Origin: Manis javanica
Taxonomy: Eukaryota > Chordata > Mammalia > Pholidota > Manidae
Direction of reading: 5' to 3'
Assembly (NCBI RefSeq): GCF_040802235.1
Contig: NC_133158.1
Span: 41,048,001 to 41,112,000, forward strand
DNA length: 64,000 nucleotides
Part shown: positions 60,028-64,000 of the stretch, piece by piece
Numbering within the stretch: the stretch's first letter is position 1
How the letters are laid out: each line of letters opens with the position of its first letter
Notes under the pieces: generated by a model
Databases searched by the model: none
The model's input: only the letters and a program-made list of their open reading frames with translations
What the model was told of the DNA's origin: nothing
Made by a program: the position numbers and the translations under genes

Positions 60028-60103
60028 CTTCTCCTGGTACAGTTTATGAAGCCACTGAGCCGCTTCCTTTTCATCCAGTGGGACCTCTTCCAAAGGAAAC
60101 CTC
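60028..60103 (-). CDS. AGPAT3: AGPAT3 coding exon (76 bp)
   Basis: The acceptor AAAACAG precedes 60103. One base completes an Arg codon, then 25 codons (RFPLEEVPLDEKEAAQWLHK, then LYQEK) follow, and the donor is AAG|GTAAAG. It belongs to the cytosolic linker after the catalytic core. The sequence is nearly the same as other mammalian AGPAT3 proteins as I know them, and the phases match both neighbours. Confidence 0.95.
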
Positions 60104-63100
60104 CTGTTTTATAAGAAGATTGAAAGCAAACTGAATTCCCAGATGGCATCAAACCTCAAAGGGGAAACTGAGTCACTGTACGTCGGGCAGGGGTACTTGC
60201 TGCCCCTGCTTTTCCTGTCCACGCCTCGCTCTCAGATCCTGGAAACACACCAACATCTCAGTGATGTCTCCTCGGGCACTCCCCCAGGGTGCGGGGGGCG
60301 GCCTGGTGCTTAGCAGGGCTGCAGGGGCCACGGAGGGAGGGCCGAGCGCAGTCCGTTCACGGGAGGCCACGGCGCTTCATAAGGGACACCCATGAGCAGT
60401 TCAATGGGGCGGATCGTGGCCCCATTTCCTCTGTGAAGGGTGATCATTTATTAGCTCCAGCAGGAGCTTTAGTTTTTCTTAATAGTTCATTCTTTGAAAA
60501 TAATCACAAATGAAGTGTCTTTCATTAGGCAAAGAAGATTATGTATTTCACAAATGAAATCTACTTATTTCAAATATAAAAAGCAATAGAGATTTAGAAA
60601 TTTAATCTTAATTAACAAACAGCTGACTACAGCTAGCACACTAACTTATTTATAAACCTAACCACCCTGTGGATTACCAAGCCCGCGAGAGGAAGGGTAG
60701 GAGCGGTAACGGTGGTAGCTCAGGATCGCCAGGAGGGGGCTCCAAGCGCACGCAGGTGCAGGAGTAATACCAGGGCCCTCACCGCGGGGCATCTTAGCCT
60801 TTCTGTCCCTAAAAGTTGAGAACTCTGCTTTATGGGGGTTAATATCTATCCATCTTTGTCGTATTTTAAATGTGAGTAGAATTTCTCCAAGCGCCCATGC
60901 TGTTGGGAGATCTGGTGAGGCCCCGCTGTATGCTCAAAGGGGGCGGAGAAGACAGGACCTCCTGGAAGCTCTGTGCACCCCAAAGGCCCTGGGAGCCTCC
61001 AAGAGCCCCAGGCCACACTTGGGGATGCGTGCTTGGGGCCCTTGTCACAGATCCCACTTCAGCAAGGAACCGAGGTTCAGAAGGGGCTTGTGTGCAGGGG
61101 TGTGACTTCTTGAAGGTTCAAACTCACTGGGCTGTTCTCCCCTGAAGACACCTGCCGCGCATATTTACCACATACAGGTTCTACTGCGTGTCTGTTATTT
61201 GCAGCACAAAATATGTAAAATAAGAATTTAAAGAGATGACATAGAAACAAATCTGCATACAGGCATCTATCGCCTGGAGCTGACTCAAGACACCCCCGGG
61301 GCGCCGGCCTCCAGTGCCAGCGGGAACCCAGCGGGGCGTCTTCACAGCAAGGGACAGGGAGACACAGCGCAACCATCAGCCCTGAGATCCTCGGCTCATC
61401 TGACTGCAAGTATGTTTCAGACTTACTGGAATACTGGTCTTACACAAAACGGTAAGCTGAAGCTTCTAGAAGTTCTAAGAATATGTCTATTAAAATAAGA
61501 TTAGGTAAAACACAGCCCCAAAGGCAGATGGACAAACTAACGTGCCCGTCTGCTCCGACTCGTGTTGAGTGTCCACCTGCCAGCTCTGGCCTGGGGCCAC
61601 CGTGCCTGTGTGAGCCCCGCCCGCCCCTCACTGGGACAGGGACACAGTCTGCCCCCCAGGGCTCCCGCTACTGCCATGTCCCGGCCCACCCCACACGCTG
61701 TGCTCACAACATGTCCTGGCCTGACCAGGGGTGGTCAGCTCCCCCGACCCCAGGGGCTCTCGAGATCCAGGGCGAGGGTCCTGGGGCCGCCCCTCCCAGG
61801 ATGGACTGAGACCCTGGCCCTTGGGGCCAATCCACCGCAGACTTCAGAAGGGGCCCCAGGCCTGGGGCTCGTGCTCACAGGATTGCTCCTGGACACTCTG
61901 GCATGGCAGGGCCCGGAGGTCCCTGTGTCGGGCTTGGGCTCAAGCCCCCAAGACTAAATGAAGAGGGCCTGTCAGGGTCTTCATGGGCAGACACAGCTGG
62001 CGCCCAGGGCACCTCTCTTCTCACTGGGACCGGGAACCACTGAGGGCAGAGCCTGAAGAGAAGAGCATCCTTCCACCCTCAGACCCTTATCCTTTCAAGC
62101 ACCGAGCTCCCTCGGATTCTGGGGCCGAAGGCACTTGCACAAGCTGCACAGCTTCAAGCCAGAAGGTTCCGTGGGCGCCCCTGCCCCGCCGGCCTCGGGG
62201 AGAGACCCAGGCTCCACTGCGGAAAAGATCAGAGCTGTGCGTATGCCGGGCTGTGGCTGCAGGCCTCAGGGCACCACTGCCCGTGCAGGATCTGAGTGAG
62301 GCCGGGGGAGCAACGGTGAGGGCTTCCCAAGGAGGCAGCCCCTCCTGTTCTGGCTCTGTGCCCGTGAGCACCGCCAGACAGTCCTGAGGCCTGGAAAAGT
62401 CCTAGGGGACATGCTCCGCCTTGTCCAGCCCCCAGGCGGGATTTCAGGCCCCATTCTGTGAGCCGGAGGGGCTGCCCGCCCACCATCCCTCCCTCCCACT
62501 GAGTGTACGGTGGTCTCTCCAGTGAGCGCTGTTCAGACTTGGTCCTCTGGCCCCTCTACCTGCCCTCCCCACCCCTGCCTCTAGCCTCTTGCCTTGTAGA
62601 CGGTAGACACTGGGTAAATGCTCACTGCACAAATGAACAGGAATCACTTCTGAATATCCGGGGATGTTTAAAGGGCTACATGAGGCCCTGCCTTGGATGG
62701 AGTTTCACTTCTTGGGAATTCTTGGGGCTCCTTAAGTCCAGCCAAGCAGCTCTATGTTAACCAGCACCCCCAGCCCATCCTAACAGGAGGACGGTCTCTG
62801 AACAGGGGGCTGAGGCTGCTGGGGTGGAGCCTGCAGGCTCAGCCCCGCGGTCACAAGGAGCCGGAGGTCAGCCCTGCCCCTGCCTTCCCCACAAGCCTGT
62901 GTGAGCCTCGGATCTGACATGTCAGGGGATGGCGTGGATCTGCCCTCAGGCTGGAACAGTGTGGCCTCCTGGGCACTGCCCGACTGTCAGCTCCGCCTGC
63001 GCCAAGGGCCTCTGTGGCCATCGGCTGGAGGTCCCTCTGCCTGTTGAGCACTGGCCGCCCTGCCTTCAGCTCACACCTGCTCACCGACTTTGCACGGCAG

Positions 63101-63243
63101 TCTGTCCCCACAACCGCCTGTCCTGGAGGGCGGATGTCCCCTCACTTCCATGTAGGGGCGGCCCGCCACAGGGAGGGCTGTGTCAAGGCAGCAGGGCCAG
63201 CACCCACTGCCTGCCGCCACCCCCAGGGGGGACCCCAGCTCAC
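60104..63243 (-). other. AGPAT3: AGPAT3 intron, about 3.1 kb
   Basis: Begins GT at 63243-63242 and ends AG at 60105-60104, phase 2. Contains an AT-rich block near 60480-60660 and GC-rich sequence at 61300-63200 with chance open frames. No gene recognised inside. Confidence 0.9.
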
Positions 63244-63346
63244 CTCACACACATGTCCGCCTCATACTTCTTCCCGTAGAGGATCCCCAGCAAAGACGGG
63301 TTCTTGTTTCCCCGGAAATTCAGGGTGACGTCATAGACAGCTGAGA
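63244..63346 (-). CDS. AGPAT3: AGPAT3 coding exon (103 bp)
   Basis: The acceptor CCCCCAG precedes 63346. Two bases complete a Val codon, then 33 codons and two bases (SAVYDVTLNFRGNKNPSLLG, then ILYGKKYEADMCV) follow, and the donor is GAG|GTGAGC. This is the segment following the substrate-binding motifs of the acyltransferase domain. A second AG just inside the exon (TCTCAG) could be used as an alternative acceptor only with a two-residue loss. Confidence 0.95.
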
Positions 63347-63811
63347 CTGGGGGAGACACGTCAGTGAACCCCTGCCCCTGGGCAGAGCCCACTGGCCTTG
63401 CAGACCCCCCTGTTCCCTTACGATTCACATGCAGCCCGTGGGCTGGGCCGGCTGCTGTCCGTGCCGACCCCGACCCCTGGCCGCTCTCCACTTGCTCCGG
63501 CTGCTCTTTGACACTCCCCTTGATCTGCCTCCTTTTGGATGAATTTTATATGTATTTCCTTCAGGAGGTTTTCAGTTGTATACTTTTTATTATTATTTTC
63601 ATTAGTTTACATTAACTAGCATTTTATCACCTCAAAAACGGTGTAAGAATCTTGTCACAGGTTAACCATTACTTGATTCTCTCTCTTCTGCCACTGGTGT
63701 CTCTTTCACGGCAATTCACCCACGCGGTTTGGATGGTCACTGATTGCATTTCCCACTCCATGCAGAGCCCAGGGAACCCAGCAGTACCTGGCTCGGGGCG
63801 GCGGCCCTCAC
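63347..63811 (-). other. AGPAT3: AGPAT3 intron, 465 bp
   Basis: Begins GT at 63811-63810 and ends AG at 63348-63347, phase 1. No feature recognised inside apart from an AT-rich middle near 63530-63630. Confidence 0.9.
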
Positions 63812-63965
63812 CTGTCCCCCGGAGGCACTGGACCGCGGTGGTGAAGCCCTTGGTACGAGGCAGCAGGTGGTACTTGAGTGGGGGCAGCCCCTTGGAGGCA
63901 GCCACCTCCATGCTGACGCGGTGCTTCATCTCCGTGAAGCGCGTGCCCTCACAGTACAGCAGGAA
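63812..63965 (-). CDS. AGPAT3: AGPAT3 coding exon with EGTR acyltransferase motif
   Basis: The acceptor CCCTAG precedes 63965; the exon is 51 codons plus one base in phase 0. It opens FLLYCEGTRFTEMKHRVSME and contains EGTR, the conserved glycerol-phosphate-binding motif of the PlsC/AGPAT family. The conserved KYHLLPRTKGFTTAV region follows, and the donor is ACAG|GTGAGG. The HX4D catalytic motif is encoded by exons beyond the window. Adding the five exons here gives the C-terminal 206 residues, matching the expected second part of a 376-residue protein. Confidence 0.95.
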
Positions 63966-64000
63966 CTAGGGTGGGACAGAGGCCATCCCGCGTCAGGTGT
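63966..64000 (-). other. AGPAT3: AGPAT3 intron, cut by window edge
   Basis: Pyrimidine-rich acceptor side of the intron upstream of the EGTR exon. The rest of the gene lies past position 64000. Confidence 0.85.

Noticed and set aside
1..64000. tRNA, rRNA or microRNA genes
   Set aside because: No cloverleaf-type sequence, A/B-box pair or rRNA-like block was recognised by eye. A tRNAscan or Infernal run would be decisive.

Overview
This is a window of a placental-mammal nuclear genome. The two host genes recognised have spliced coding exons with GT/AG boundaries, long introns, a CpG-island promoter and a long 3' UTR, and about a third of the sequence is LINE-1, LTR-retroelement and older repeat sequence. 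Both host genes lie on the minus strand, in the order and orientation of human 21q22.3: AGPAT3 upstream (high coordinates) and TRAPPC10 downstream (low coordinates). The species cannot be named from sequence alone. No Alu, B1/B2, BovB, CAN-SINE or ERE-like SINE was recognised.

Layout. Positions 1-22048 are intron 1 of TRAPPC10, and only its first coding exon (22115-22049) is in view. That intron carries two head-to-tail degenerate antisense L1s (1-4320 and 4321-9084), MaLR LTRs, L2/MIR-like relics, an ancient L1 3' end (about 14090-15275) and a short 5'-truncated L1 (17857-18542). Positions 21500-22800 are the TRAPPC10 CpG island, with paired ETS-type sites, a short upstream ORF and, further upstream, a short-period array built around CACGTG E-boxes. 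Positions 22900-50665 are the TRAPPC10-AGPAT3 intergenic region. Its centrepiece is a nearly full-length sense L1 (29906-36784) with a 1271-codon open ORF2, an ORF1 broken by one frameshift, and a tandem-monomer 5' UTR of about 209-bp units. Directly behind it is a polyadenylated retroposed LTR/env-tail element (36949-38610). Both sit inside a much older L1. Positions 50665-63965 hold the 3' half of AGPAT3: five coding exons encoding the C-terminal 206 residues, plus a probable 3' UTR of about 5.1 kb.

How it works together: AGPAT3 is a lysophosphatidic-acid acyltransferase of the ER/Golgi, and TRAPPC10 is a subunit of the TRAPP II Golgi-trafficking complex. They are neighbours transcribed in the same direction about 28 kb apart. 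The window gives no sign that they are co-regulated. The retroelements are independent passengers.

No undescribed gene system (CRISPR, defence island, biosynthetic cluster) is present. The items most worth a second look are the monomeric L1 promoter, the coiled-coil duplications and His-to-Tyr change in the young L1, the retroposed LTR/env composite, the E-box array upstream of TRAPPC10, and a 150-bp direct duplication at 25.8 and 27.2 kb.
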